A stretch of 64,000 nucleotides of DNA from assembly GCF_002864685.1 (NCBI RefSeq), contig NZ_NMQZ01000001.1, positions 62,001 to 126,000 on the forward strand, written 5' to 3'. Shown one piece after another: positions 34,149-43,241 of this stretch. The position numbers were made by a program, and so were the translations under genes. Within the stretch, counting starts at the first letter, position 1, and each line of letters opens with the position of its first letter. The stretch is from Alloalcanivorax mobilis (lineage in GTDB: Bacteria; Pseudomonadota; Gammaproteobacteria; Pseudomonadales; Alcanivoracaceae). Under the pieces are notes generated by a model, which did no database searches, was not told where the DNA came from, and saw only the letters and a program-made list of their open reading frames with translations.

Positions 34149-35069
34149 TCAGTGTTTGCCGGCCCGCGGGGGGGCCACCGTGACGTCTTCGCGTTCCTGT
34201 TCGGCCGGTTCTTGCGAGGGCGTGTCTTCCTCGCGAATCAGGTACTGCGCCACCACGGCGGCCACCCGTGGGCTGTACAGCAGAGCGCAATGGCCCAGAC
34301 CTGGCATCGGCCTGTTCTCGCGGGCGTCATCCAATATCGCGGTGCCCGCGGGCATAACGAAGTTGTCCATGGTGGAGTAAAGGCAATAGAAGCGGGCGCC
34401 ACCCGGGCAATCGCCGCCCTCCGCCAGTTCGGTGAGAAAAGGGCTGCGATAGCGCATTTGCGCCGCCGCCCCGCGCGCCGGAAACAACGCTGAAATGCGT
34501 GTGCCGTAATGCGGGCTGCCCAGGGTAATGACACGATCGATCTTGCCGGCCAGGCCCAGGTTCTTGATCGCATAGCGGCTTAACGGCCCACCCATGGAGT
34601 GACACACCAGATCGGCTTTGTCGGCGCCGGTGGCGCGCAGAATGCGCTCCACATGACGCGCCACCTGGGCGGCCAGCTTGCGGGCGTTGATGTGTGGCGG
34701 GGTGTAGCTCACCGCGTAAACGTTGGAAAATCCGGCGCGCCGCAGACGCCATTGCATCCACAGAAAATTGGCACTGTTGCCGCCATAACCATGCACCAGG
34801 ATCACCGGGCGCTGGCCGGGGCGCCGGGAACGGGCCGGCGAGGCGTCGTGAAACAAACGCAACGGATAGGTCGCCATCAGAAAAGTCAGGCTGGCGGATT
34901 CCAACAGCATGGCGCGCACCACCGCCGCCGCCTTGAGGGTTTCCGGCTCCTGGTCTTGAATCGGTTCGGGAAAGTTTCGCCGATCAAAATGCCAGACCAG
35001 AAAAAAAGCCAGGGTCACGTAGGTGGGGATCAAAGCCATCACCACCAGCGGTATCAGTAACCAGATCAT
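34149..35069 (-). CDS. Alpha/beta hydrolase, triacylglycerol lipase-like
   Basis: A 306-residue hydrolase anchored by an N-terminal membrane segment (MIWLLIPLVVMALIPTYVTL). The oxyanion segment VHGYGG is at residues 92-97, and the nucleophile elbow CHSMGG has Ser 158. A histidine for the triad is in GHCALL near the C-terminus, and an Asp candidate is in STMDNF. The domain resembles alpha/beta lipases. The ATG at 35069 has GGAG seven bases upstream; upstream in-frame codons add no membrane or catalytic features. It is divergent from the HMG-CoA lyase gene. Confidence 0.85.
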   Translation of the reverse strand: MIWLLIPLVVMALIPTYVTLAFFLVWHFDRRNFPEPIQDQEPETLKAAAVVRAMLLESASLTFLMATYPLRLFHDASPARSRRPGQRPVILVHGYGGNSANFLWMQWRLRRAGFSNVYAVSYTPPHINARKLAAQVARHVERILRATGADKADLVCHSMGGPLSRYAIKNLGLAGKIDRVITLGSPHYGTRISALFPARGAAAQMRYRSPFLTELAEGGDCPGGARFYCLYSTMDNFVMPAGTAILDDARENRPMPGLGHCALLYSPRVAAVVAQYLIREEDTPSQEPAEQEREDVTVAPPRAGKH

Positions 35070-35295
35070 CGGCAAGCTCCAGGGTCCGACCATGCCAGGC
35101 GGGAACCGGCAACGGGGTAGAGCACCGACACTAACCCGCGCCCGCCGGCCGCTCAACGCAGCCGGTCGGATCGTCCGACACTTGCGGCCATTGACGGCCC
35201 CCCCCGGGCAAGTGCAGGCGCCCGGACAGCGTGGCACACTGAGCGCCGCTGCCCGGCACTTTTCACCCCCCGGCACTTTTCAAGAGACGCTTATC

Positions 35296-36216
35296 ATGAA
35301 GGAACAGGTCATTATCAATGAGGTGGGGCTGCGTGACGGCCTGCAGAACCAGCCCATCACCGTGGACACCGACACCAAGGCGCGCATGGCGCAAGCGCTG
35401 GTGGACGCCGGCGTGCGCTATCTGGAACCGGTCAGTTTCGTCAGCCCCAAGGCGGTGCCGCAAATGGCCGACGCGGCGGCGCTGACCACCAGACTGCCCG
35501 ACGCAGCGGACGTTCATTACACCGCGCTGGTGCCCAATCTGAAGGGCTATCAACTGGCCAGACAGGCGGGTTACCCCACCGTGGCCCTGGTGCTCTCGAC
35601 CACCGACACCTTCAACCAGCGCAACCTGAACATGAGCCTGGAGCAGGCCGCGCAAAGCTGCGAAGCCATTCTTGCCGCCGCCCGCGCCGACGGCGTCGCC
35701 ACCCGCACCTACATTTCCGGCGCCTTCGCCTGCCCCTACGACGGTCCGGTACCGGTGAGCCTGCCGCAAGGCCTGGCGGCACGCATGTTCGAGGCGGGCA
35801 GTGACGCGGTGGCAATCGCCGATACCATCGGCGGCGGCAATCCTCTACAGATGAAGCACATCATGACACCGCTGATCCGGGACTTCGGCGCCGAGCGCTT
35901 CTACGTGCATCTGCACGATACCCGCGGGCTGGCGGCAGCGATGGCATGGCAAGCCGCGGATCTGGGCGTGCGTCGCTTCGACGCCTCGGTGGGCGGCCTG
36001 GGCGGCTGCCCGTTTGCTCCCGGCGCCACCGGCAATATGGCCACCGAGGATCTGGTCTATCTGCTGGAGAGCTGCGGCCTGGATACCGGCATTGATATCC
36101 AGCGCCTGCGCGAGGTCGTGGCCATCGCCCGGCAGGCCACCGACCGGCCGCTGGGCGGGCGCATTCTCAGTTGGATCGAAAGCCAGGAAACGCGCGGCAC
36201 GACGGTCTGCCTGTAA
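35296..36216 (+). CDS. Hydroxymethylglutaryl-CoA lyase
   Basis: A 306-residue TIM-barrel enzyme. The family start motif EVGLRDGLQNQ is near residue 8, with the catalytic Arg in LRDG. The active-site signature GGLGGCPFAPGATGN has the reactive Cys at residue 238. It cleaves 3-hydroxy-3-methylglutaryl-CoA to acetoacetate and acetyl-CoA in leucine breakdown. Other leucine-pathway genes are not adjacent, and related lyases can act on other acyl-CoA, so the exact substrate is family-level. The ATG at 35296 fits the known N-terminus; no better start exists upstream. Confidence 0.88.
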   Translation: MKEQVIINEVGLRDGLQNQPITVDTDTKARMAQALVDAGVRYLEPVSFVSPKAVPQMADAAALTTRLPDAADVHYTALVPNLKGYQLARQAGYPTVALVLSTTDTFNQRNLNMSLEQAAQSCEAILAAARADGVATRTYISGAFACPYDGPVPVSLPQGLAARMFEAGSDAVAIADTIGGGNPLQMKHIMTPLIRDFGAERFYVHLHDTRGLAAAMAWQAADLGVRRFDASVGGLGGCPFAPGATGNMATEDLVYLLESCGLDTGIDIQRLREVVAIARQATDRPLGGRILSWIESQETRGTTVCL

Positions 36217-36248
36217 CCGCGCGGCGCGGGGGCGGGCACCCCCTCGGC

Positions 36249-36797
36249 TCAGTGAATCTGGAACAGAATCTTCAGCAACTGAATGCCCAGCAGCACGATC
36301 AGCGGGCTCAAATCCAGCCCACCCATCGCCGGCAACAGCTTGCGGCAGGGCGCCATCACCGGCTCGGTGATCTGCACCACCACCCGCACCACCGGGTTGT
36401 AAGGGTCCGGCGCCACCCAGCTCAGAATCACCCGGATCAGCACCGCCCAGAAGATAAAGTTGAGTATCAGCGAGGCGAACTCACGCAGCGTATAGACCAG
36501 CAGCTGCGGACCGATGCCGGAGGGCAGGCCGCCATACTGGATGGTCAGCAGCACCATCACCTTGGCGACGATCAGGATCAGAATCAGCACCAGCGACGCC
36601 ACGTCCAGGCCACCGTAGCCCGGAATAATGCGGCGCAACGGTGCCAGCAGCGGGTTGGTGGCGCGCAGCACGAATTGGGAAATCGGGTTATAGAAATCCG
36701 CCCGTGCCAACTGCAGCACGAAGCGGGTCATGACAATGAAAATATACACGCTGAACGCGATATCAATCAGGAAAACCGCGGCACCCTGAGGGTTCAT
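36249..36797 (-). CDS. yggT: YggT family membrane protein
   Basis: A 182-residue membrane protein with two YggT repeats, each a pair of hydrophobic helices followed by a conserved segment. The repeated part is seen as FYNPISQFVLRATNPLLAPL and PYNPVVRVVVQITEPVMAPC, each ahead of an RKLLP/RRIIP-type stretch. The role is unknown; family members are linked to envelope or septum processes. GGAG lies five bases before the ATG at 36797. In Pseudomonas yggT directly follows proC; here ynfA lies between. Confidence 0.9.
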   Translation of the reverse strand: MNPQGAAVFLIDIAFSVYIFIVMTRFVLQLARADFYNPISQFVLRATNPLLAPLRRIIPGYGGLDVASLVLILILIVAKVMVLLTIQYGGLPSGIGPQLLVYTLREFASLILNFIFWAVLIRVILSWVAPDPYNPVVRVVVQITEPVMAPCRKLLPAMGGLDLSPLIVLLGIQLLKILFQIH

Positions 36798-36875
36798 GTG
36801 GACTCCAGACACTCCGTTTGGCGAAGAGTATTGGGGCAAACCGGAACGGTTTCAAATTTTGCCGGTGCACGGGTG

Positions 36876-37208
36876 TCAACCGGTGGTGCCGCGCGATCCC
36901 AGAACGATCACCGCCACGCCCAACAGACACAGCCCGGCGCCGGCCAGATCGGTGATCGTCGGGCGGACGCCGTCCACCAGCCACAGCCAGACCATCGCCA
37001 TGCTGATATAGACGCCGCCATAGGCGGCATAAACGCGCCCCGCGTCGGATGGGTGCAGGGTCAGTAGCCAGGCAAAGGCGGCCAGACACAGCGCCGCCGG
37101 CACCAACAGCCACACCGATCCGCCCTGGCGCAGCCACAGCCAGGGCAGGTAACAGCCGAGGATTTCCGCCAGCGCGGTGAGCATGAACAACGCGGAGGTC
37201 TTGAGCAT
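36876..37208 (-). CDS. ynfA: YnfA family small membrane transporter-like protein
   Basis: A 110-residue integral membrane protein with four hydrophobic helices and the UPF0060/YnfA segments [14 protein letters not shown] and [20 protein letters not shown]. Relatives resemble small multidrug resistance exporters. The ATG at 37208 is chosen from the family N-terminus ([18 protein letters not shown]). It sits between proC and yggT on the same strand, an insertion relative to the usual operon. Confidence 0.9.
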   Translation of the reverse strand: MLKTSALFMLTALAEILGCYLPWLWLRQGGSVWLLVPAALCLAAFAWLLTLHPSDAGRVYAAYGGVYISMAMVWLWLVDGVRPTITDLAGAGLCLLGVAVIVLGSRGTTG

Positions 37209-37259
37209 GGTGCTCTCCAAACCGGCCAGCGCCGGCCATACCGGCACCGGGTTTTGGCT

Positions 37260-38069
37260 TTACTCGGCGAGCTGCTCGGAGCGTTCACGCGCGGCGGCAA
37301 CGGCGGCCTGAACGTGCTCGCGGAAGCCCGCTTCCTCGAACACCTCAAGCGCAGCGGCGGTGGTGCCGCCCGGGCTGGTCACCCGCTGGCGCAACACGTC
37401 CGGGCCGGCTTCGCTGGTGATCGCCAGTTGAGCAGCGCCCCAGGCGGTCTGCAGCACCAGCTGGCGGGCGGCATCGGCGCCCAGGCCCTGCGCCTTGGCG
37501 GCGTCGATCAGCGCTTCCATGAGCAGGAAAAAGTAGGCCGGCCCGGAGCCGGAAACAGCGGTGACCGCGTCCAGCTCTTTCTCTTCGTCGAACCAGAAGG
37601 TCAAACCCACCGCGGCCAGGATCTGGCCGGCCATTTCTTTCTGTTCGGCGCTCACGCCCTCGGCGGCGTACAAACCGGTGGCGCCGGCCTGCACCAGCGC
37701 CGGGGTGTTGGGCATGCACCGCACGATCGGCGCCTCACCCAGCCATTGTTTCAGGTTGGCGACGGTGACACCGGCGGCAATCGAGATCACCAGCGGCTGG
37801 CGCTCGGTGATGATCTCGCGCAGCGCGGCGCAGGCATCGCCCATCACCTGGGGCTTCACCGCCAGCACCAGCACATCCACGCGCCGCGCTACCTCCAGGT
37901 TGTCGTCGGTGACGTGCACCCGGTGCAGGCGGGACACCTCGTCGAGGCGATCCGGGGAAGGATCGCTCATCCAGATGCGTGCCGGCCGGATGCCCTTGGC
38001 GACCATGCCGCCGGTCAGGCTGGTGGCCATGTTGCCCGCGCCGATAAAACCGATCAGTTGCTGTGCCAT
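37260..38069 (-). CDS. proC: Pyrroline-5-carboxylate reductase
   Basis: A 269-residue NAD(P)H-dependent enzyme catalysing the last step of proline synthesis. The N-terminal cofactor motif FIGAGNMATSL is at residues 7-17, with the signature ITSEAGPDVLRQRVTSPGGTTAAAL at the C-terminal part (first 20 residues are the key stretch). Start 38069 gives the usual length. It follows yggS, with a 48-base gap, and belongs to the yggS-proC-ynfA-yggT set. Confidence 0.95.
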   Translation of the reverse strand: MAQQLIGFIGAGNMATSLTGGMVAKGIRPARIWMSDPSPDRLDEVSRLHRVHVTDDNLEVARRVDVLVLAVKPQVMGDACAALREIITERQPLVISIAAGVTVANLKQWLGEAPIVRCMPNTPALVQAGATGLYAAEGVSAEQKEMAGQILAAVGLTFWFDEEKELDAVTAVSGSGPAYFFLLMEALIDAAKAQGLGADAARQLVLQTAWGAAQLAITSEAGPDVLRQRVTSPGGTTAAALEVFEEAGFREHVQAAVAAARERSEQLAE

Positions 38070-38117
38070 ACCTGTGTCGTCCTTTTGTTGTGCCGCCGGC
38101 ACACCGCTGCGGGTGTG

Positions 38118-38813
38118 TCAGTGCGGTTCCCTGGCCGGGCGCGGGCCAAACAGGGCGGTGCCCAGGCGCACCAGGGTGGCGCCCTCGTCGATGGCGACCG
38201 GAAAGTCCGCGCTCATGCCCATGGAAAGCGTGTCGAGGGCGGGCATTGTATTGCGCAAATGTGACAGTGTCATGGCGAGGCGGTGGAAGGCGGCCCGATT
38301 GCCGTCCTCGGCATCGGCACGGGGGATCGCCATCAGGCCGCGCAGGCGCAGACGTGGCCACTGATGAAAGCGGGCCGCCAGCGCCGCCACCTGACCCACG
38401 GCCACCCCGGCTTTGCTGTCCTCGTCGTCCAGATTGACCTGGATACAAACATTCAGCGGGCCGAGCGCCGCCGGCCGTTGGTCATTCAAACGCTGGGCCA
38501 GCCGCTCCCGATCCACCGAGTGCACCCAGTGGAAATGGGCGGCGATATCGCGGGTCTTATTGGACTGAATCGGGCCGATGAAATGCCACACCAGGCCGCG
38601 CCCGGCCAGCGCCGGCATCTTGCCGAGCGCTTCCTGCAGATAATTTTCACCAAAGTGCCGCTGGCCCTGATCCGCCAGCGCGGCGATTTCGCCGGCGTCA
38701 CGGGTTTTGCTCACCGCCAGCAGAGTCACCGAGGTGGGATCACGGCCGGCGGCCGCGCAGGCGTCCTGGATTCGTGCGCGAATCGAGGTCAGGGGGGTGG
38801 AGGGTTCAGGCAT
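38118..38813 (-). CDS. yggS: YggS family pyridoxal phosphate homeostasis protein
   Basis: A 231-residue PLP-binding protein of the alanine racemase-like TIM-barrel fold. The PLP-binding Lys is in LLAVSKTRD (about residue 36), and HFIGPIQSNKTRDI and LRLRGLMAIP are typical motifs. It buffers free PLP. It is divergent from pilT, separated by 152 bases, as in Pseudomonas (PA0394/pilT). Confidence 0.94.
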   Translation of the reverse strand: MPEPSTPLTSIRARIQDACAAAGRDPTSVTLLAVSKTRDAGEIAALADQGQRHFGENYLQEALGKMPALAGRGLVWHFIGPIQSNKTRDIAAHFHWVHSVDRERLAQRLNDQRPAALGPLNVCIQVNLDDEDSKAGVAVGQVAALAARFHQWPRLRLRGLMAIPRADAEDGNRAAFHRLAMTLSHLRNTMPALDTLSMGMSADFPVAIDEGATLVRLGTALFGPRPAREPH

Positions 38814-38965
38814 GATTGAATGACTCAGGGTCTGCGGTTACTTTAACGGTGTTACTCACTGCGACTTTTTACTGAGCCGCCACTGAGCCGCCGCCAACAC
38901 GACTGGCGGCATCATAGCAGAGGCCCCGGGGAGCCTCTCCAACCTCAAAAACAACACAGACGCCC

Positions 38966-40000
38966 ATGGATATCACCGAACTGCTTGCCTTCAGCGCCAA
39001 GAATGGCGCTTCGGATCTGCACTTGTCGGCCGGTCTGCCACCCATGATCCGGGTGGACGGCGACGTGCGCCGCATCAATCTGCCGCCGATGGAACACAAA
39101 GAGGTCCACGCGCTGATCTACGACATCATGAACGACAAGCAACGCAAGGATTTCGAGGAATTCCTGGAAACCGACTTCTCGTTCGAGGTGCCCGGCGTGG
39201 CCCGCTTCCGGGTCAACGCCTTTAATCAGAACCGGGGCGCCGGCGCGGTGTTCCGGACCATTCCCTCCAAGGTGCTGTCGATGGAAGATCTGGGCATGGG
39301 CAAGGTGTTCCAGAACATCGCCGCGTTCCCGCGCGGCATCGTGCTGGTCACCGGCCCCACCGGCTCGGGCAAGTCCACCACCCTGGCGGCGATGATGGAC
39401 TACATCAACAACACCCGCTACGAGCACGTGCTGACCATCGAGGACCCGATTGAATTCGTGCACGAATCGAAGAAGTGCCTGGTCAACCAGCGCGAGGTGC
39501 ACCGCGACACGCTCGGCTTCGCCGAAGCGCTGCGCTCGGCGCTGCGGGAAGACCCGGACATCATTCTGGTCGGCGAAATGCGCGATCTGGAGACCATCCG
39601 GCTGGCCCTCACCGCCGCCGAGACCGGCCACCTGGTGTTCGGCACCCTGCACACCACCAGCGCCGCCAAGACCATCGACCGGGTGGTGGACGTGTTTCCC
39701 GCGGAAGAGAAATCCATGGTCCGCTCAATGCTCTCGGAATCATTGCAGGCGGTGATTTCACAAACGCTGATGAAGAAGAACGGCGGCGGCCGGGTGGCCG
39801 CCCACGAAATCATGATCGGCACCCCGGCGATCCGTAACCTGATCCGCGAAGACAAGGTGGCGCAGATGTATTCGGCGATCCAGACCGGCGCCGGGCTGGG
39901 CATGCAGACGCTGGACCAATGCCTGCAAGGGCTGGTGCAGAAAGGCCTGGTGTCCCGGGAAGTGGCCCGGGAAAAAGCCAAGAACCCCGACTCGATCTGA
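38966..40000 (+). CDS. pilT: Type IV pilus retraction ATPase
   Basis: A 344-residue hexameric ATPase driving pilus retraction and twitching. The Walker A motif GPTGSGKS is at residues 130-137, with the aspartate box and Walker B (LVGEMRDLETIRLAL). The His box GTLHTTSAAKTIDR follows, and the retraction-specific AIRNLIRE motif lies near the C-terminus. The length is identical to Pseudomonas PilT. It is followed by pilU 11 bases later. Confidence 0.97.
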   Translation: MDITELLAFSAKNGASDLHLSAGLPPMIRVDGDVRRINLPPMEHKEVHALIYDIMNDKQRKDFEEFLETDFSFEVPGVARFRVNAFNQNRGAGAVFRTIPSKVLSMEDLGMGKVFQNIAAFPRGIVLVTGPTGSGKSTTLAAMMDYINNTRYEHVLTIEDPIEFVHESKKCLVNQREVHRDTLGFAEALRSALREDPDIILVGEMRDLETIRLALTAAETGHLVFGTLHTTSAAKTIDRVVDVFPAEEKSMVRSMLSESLQAVISQTLMKKNGGGRVAAHEIMIGTPAIRNLIREDKVAQMYSAIQTGAGLGMQTLDQCLQGLVQKGLVSREVAREKAKNPDSI

Positions 40001-40011
40001 CGGACCCCGCT

Positions 40012-41133
40012 ATGGAATTCGATGACCTGCTGAAACTGATGGTGCAAAAAGGCGGCTCCGACCTGTTTATCACCGCCGGCGTGCCACCCAGCATGAAGAT
40101 TCACGGCAAGGTGGTGCCGGTGACACGCAATGCCCTGACCCCGGACATGACCCGGGATCTGGTGCTCAACGTGATGAGCGAGAAGCAGCGCAAGGAATTC
40201 ATTGAGCACCACGAGTGCAACTTCGCGATTTCCGCGCGCGGCATCGGCCGGTTCCGGGTCAGTGCCTTTTACCAGCGCAACCTGGTGGGCATGGTGCTGC
40301 GCCGCATCGAGACCAAGATTCCCAACGTGGATGAATTGCGCCTGCCGCCGATCATCAAGGATCTGGCGATGACCAAGCGTGGCCTGCTGATCTTCGTGGG
40401 CGCCACCGGCACCGGTAAATCCACGTCGCTGGCGGCGATGATCGGCCACCGTAACCGCAATTCCAAAGGCCACATCATTTCCATTGAGGACCCGATCGAA
40501 TTCATCCACCAACACCAGGGCTGCATCGTTACCCAGCGCGAGGTGGGCATCGATACCGAATCGTTCGAGGTGGCCTTGAAGAACACCCTGCGCCAGGCGC
40601 CGGACGTGATCCTGATCGGCGAGATCCGCAGCCGCGAAGTGATGGATTACGCGATCGCCTTCGCCGAGACCGGCCACCTGTGCCTGGCCACCCTGCACGC
40701 CAACAATGCCAACCAGGCGCTGGATCGCATCATTCACTTCTTCCCCGCCGACCGCCACGGTCAGTTGTGGATGGACATGTCGCTCAACCTGCGCGGCATC
40801 GTTGCCCAGCAGTTGATCCCCACCCCGGACGGCAAAGGCCGCCGCGCCGCCATCGAAGTGCTGCTCAATACCCCGCTGGTGGCCGATCACATTCGCAAAG
40901 GCGAGGTGCACCTGCTCAAGGCGCTGATGAGCAAATCCCGAGAGCAGGGCATGCAGACCTTCGATCAGGCGCTCTACGACCTGTACGACGCCGGTGAAAT
41001 CACCTACGAAGACGCCATCGCCCACGCCGATTCGCCCAACGATCTGCGTCTGATGATCAAACTGGCCAACGAAAGCGACGCGTCCAGCCTCGACCACGCC
41101 ACCCGCGGCCTGAGCATCGACGACAGCGAGTGA
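40012..41133 (+). CDS. pilU: Type IV pilus retraction ATPase PilU
   Basis: A 373-residue PilT paralogue with Walker A GATGTGKS at residues 130-137. It also has ILIGEIRSREVMDYA as Walker B region and LATLHANNANQALDR as His box. Unlike PilT it lacks the AIRNLIRE motif and has LLNTPLVADHIRKGE in that region. It assists PilT. The ATG at 40012 has a close fit to the family N-terminus and sits 11 bases after the pilT stop. Confidence 0.95.
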   Translation: MEFDDLLKLMVQKGGSDLFITAGVPPSMKIHGKVVPVTRNALTPDMTRDLVLNVMSEKQRKEFIEHHECNFAISARGIGRFRVSAFYQRNLVGMVLRRIETKIPNVDELRLPPIIKDLAMTKRGLLIFVGATGTGKSTSLAAMIGHRNRNSKGHIISIEDPIEFIHQHQGCIVTQREVGIDTESFEVALKNTLRQAPDVILIGEIRSREVMDYAIAFAETGHLCLATLHANNANQALDRIIHFFPADRHGQLWMDMSLNLRGIVAQQLIPTPDGKGRRAAIEVLLNTPLVADHIRKGEVHLLKALMSKSREQGMQTFDQALYDLYDAGEITYEDAIAHADSPNDLRLMIKLANESDASSLDHATRGLSIDDSE

Positions 41134-41332
41134 CCCCACGCCGGCCCGGCGCCGGTGTGTTCCCCAATCTTTTACGATCCCGCCTTGAAGCCGGCGGACC
41201 GCGCACCAATCGCTGTGGTATGAAGACGTATGCGATGACCAGGGCTTTTGTCGTCAACGGGCTCTTCACGCCCACCGGCGCAGGGTGTTGTTCGCATCGT
41301 CATACGGTTCCGACCACCGACAAGGAGGCTTT

Positions 41333-41758
41333 ATGAACAAGTTCGCATCCGCCCATTGGGAAGGCGACATCAAGAAAGGAAAGGGCACCATTTCCACCCA
41401 CAGTGGTGCATTGAAGGAACAGCCTTACGGCTTTAATACCCGCTTCGAGGATGAGCCAGGCACCAATCCCGAAGAGTTGATTGGCGCCGCCCACGCCGGC
41501 TGTTTTTCAATGGCGCTGTCGCTGGAACTGGGCAACGCCGGTTTCACCGCCAAGAGCATCGACACCAAAGCGAAGGTCACGCTGGAAAAAGACGGTGACG
41601 GTTTTGCCATCACCAAAATCCACCTTGATCTGAAGGCCTCCGTGCCCGGTATCGATGACAAGCAATTCCAGGACATCGCCAACGGCGCCAAAAAAGGCTG
41701 CCCGGTGTCCAAGGTACTGAACGCGGACATCTCCCTGGACGCCGAACTGACCGACTGA
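41333..41758 (+). CDS. OsmC family peroxiredoxin
   Basis: A 141-residue OsmC-fold protein. Cys residues occur in AAHAGCFSMALS and GCPVSKVLNADI, the typical OsmC pair, acting in reduction of organic hydroperoxides. AAGGAGG precedes the ATG at 41333 at good spacing. It is close to, but not the same as, the OsmC gene at 33629. It starts a set of redox-defence genes running to about 46 kb. Confidence 0.92.
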   Translation: MNKFASAHWEGDIKKGKGTISTHSGALKEQPYGFNTRFEDEPGTNPEELIGAAHAGCFSMALSLELGNAGFTAKSIDTKAKVTLEKDGDGFAITKIHLDLKASVPGIDDKQFQDIANGAKKGCPVSKVLNADISLDAELTD

Positions 41759-41831
41759 AGCCACCTGGCCAGCCCGGCGAAGCGGGCTGGCGCCAGGCAG
41801 AGCGTGAATCCAACAGGAGAGGAGAAAAACG

Positions 41832-42332
41832 ATGAGTGATGTGCGGTTCAATGGCGAAGCGGTGCCCGTGGATGGCGACTTTCCCGGGGCTGGCGAGGCG
41901 GTGCCTCCGTTTACCCTGACCAACAGCGACCTTCAGGACGTGACGCTCGGCGACTACGCCGGCAAGCGCAAAGTCCTCAATATCATCCCCAGCATCGACA
42001 CCGGCATCTGTGCCAATTCCACCCGTAAATTCAATGAATACGCCAGTGGCCTGGACAACACCGTGGTGCTGGTGGTGTCGGCGGATTTGCCGTTCGCCGC
42101 CAGCCGCTTTTGCGGCGCGGAAGGGCTCGGCAACGTGACCACCCTGTCCACGTTTCGCCACCCGGAATTTCAGCGCAATTACGGCGTTGCCATTACCGGC
42201 GGCCCGCTGCACGGCTTGTGCGCCCGCGCCGTGGTGGTGCTGGACGGCAACGACAAGGTTCTGCACAGCGAGCGGGTGGCGAACATCGACCAGGAACCGG
42301 ATTACGACGCGGCGGTAAAAGCGTTGAGCTGA
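41832..42332 (+). CDS. tpx: Thiol peroxidase
   Basis: A 166-residue peroxiredoxin. The peroxidatic Cys is at residue 60 ([10 protein letters not shown], where T and C keep the TxxC spacing) and the resolving Cys at residue 94 (SRFC). Both match the Tpx family, which reduces peroxides with thioredoxin. AGGAGAGGAG lies upstream. It is 73 bases after the OsmC gene. Confidence 0.95.
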   Translation: MSDVRFNGEAVPVDGDFPGAGEAVPPFTLTNSDLQDVTLGDYAGKRKVLNIIPSIDTGICANSTRKFNEYASGLDNTVVLVVSADLPFAASRFCGAEGLGNVTTLSTFRHPEFQRNYGVAITGGPLHGLCARAVVVLDGNDKVLHSERVANIDQEPDYDAAVKALS

Positions 42333-42349
42333 ACCGCGCCGCCCACCTC

Positions 42350-43207
42350 TTACGACGGGTCGGTCAGGGTGCCGTTGCGGTAATCCCGCAACGCCTGATC
42401 GAGCTGCTCCTGGGTGTTCATTACAAACGGTCCGTATTGCGCCACCGGCTCCTTGATCGGCTTGCCGGCCAGCACTAACACCCGGGCGCCGCCGTTGCCG
42501 CCGAGCAGGGTGACGCGCTCACCGTCGGTGAGCGTTGCAGTGTGTTGATCGGCGACCGGCTCGCCGGCCACGCTCAGATCTCCCTCGAACACGTACAGCA
42601 AGGCGTTGTGACCGGCGGTCACCGGGATCGCCACCGATTCGCCAGGGCGCAGTGTCACGTCCAGATAGAGCGGCTCGGTGCTGCCACCGGTGACCGGTGC
42701 CACCAGGCGCTCGCCGGCGATCTCCACCTCGCCAGCAATCGCCTTGATCTGGCCGCCGCCGCCGAGATCCAGGCGCGGGATCTCACGGTCGGCGATGTCC
42801 CGGTAACCGGCCGCTTTCATCTTCTCCGCCGCCGGCAGGTTGATCCACAATTGAAAGCCACGCAGCAGGCCGTCCTGCTGTTGCGGCATTTCTTCATGAA
42901 TAATGCCGCGTCCGGCGGTCATCCATTGCACGCCACCCTGCTTCAGATCGCCTTCGTTACCGAGATGATCCCGGTGCCGCATATGGCCTTCGATCAAATA
43001 CGTGACGGTCTCGAATCCACGATGCGGGTGCGCCGGAAAGCCGGCCAGGTAATCGTCCGGATTGTCGGAGGAGAAAGCGTCGAGCATCAGAAACGGGTCG
43101 AGCCGCACGCTGGGGTTGTGGCCGAGCGCGCGCTTGAGCCGCACGCCGGCGCCATCGGACGTTTCCAGCGCCCGGAAGGTATTGAGTACACGACGTTCTT
43201 CCATCAT
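42350..43207 (-). CDS. Pirin family protein
   Basis: A 285-residue double-cupin protein. The metal-binding motif FPAHPHRGFETVTYL is present with later His/Glu ligands (GHMRHRDHLGNEGDL, GIIHEEMP). Many bacterial pirins are quercetinase-like or regulate redox metabolism; activity cannot be told from sequence. The start at 43207 has GAGG upstream. It converges on tpx and follows the hydroquinone reductase gene on the same strand. Confidence 0.9.
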   Translation of the reverse strand: MMEERRVLNTFRALETSDGAGVRLKRALGHNPSVRLDPFLMLDAFSSDNPDDYLAGFPAHPHRGFETVTYLIEGHMRHRDHLGNEGDLKQGGVQWMTAGRGIIHEEMPQQQDGLLRGFQLWINLPAAEKMKAAGYRDIADREIPRLDLGGGGQIKAIAGEVEIAGERLVAPVTGGSTEPLYLDVTLRPGESVAIPVTAGHNALLYVFEGDLSVAGEPVADQHTATLTDGERVTLLGGNGGARVLVLAGKPIKEPVAQYGPFVMNTQEQLDQALRDYRNGTLTDPS

Positions 43208-43241
43208 TGCCACCTCGCCTTTTATCGCTCTTGCAGCGGCT

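Noticed and set aside
36217-36248. GGGGG/CCCCC hairpin between the HMG-CoA lyase gene and yggT as terminator
   Set aside because: The stem is short and lacks a T-tract on either strand.
39418-41139. Long open frame on the minus strand opposite pilT and pilU
   Set aside because: pilT and pilU are certain, with all ATPase motifs. The antisense frame is a by-product of GC-biased codon positions.
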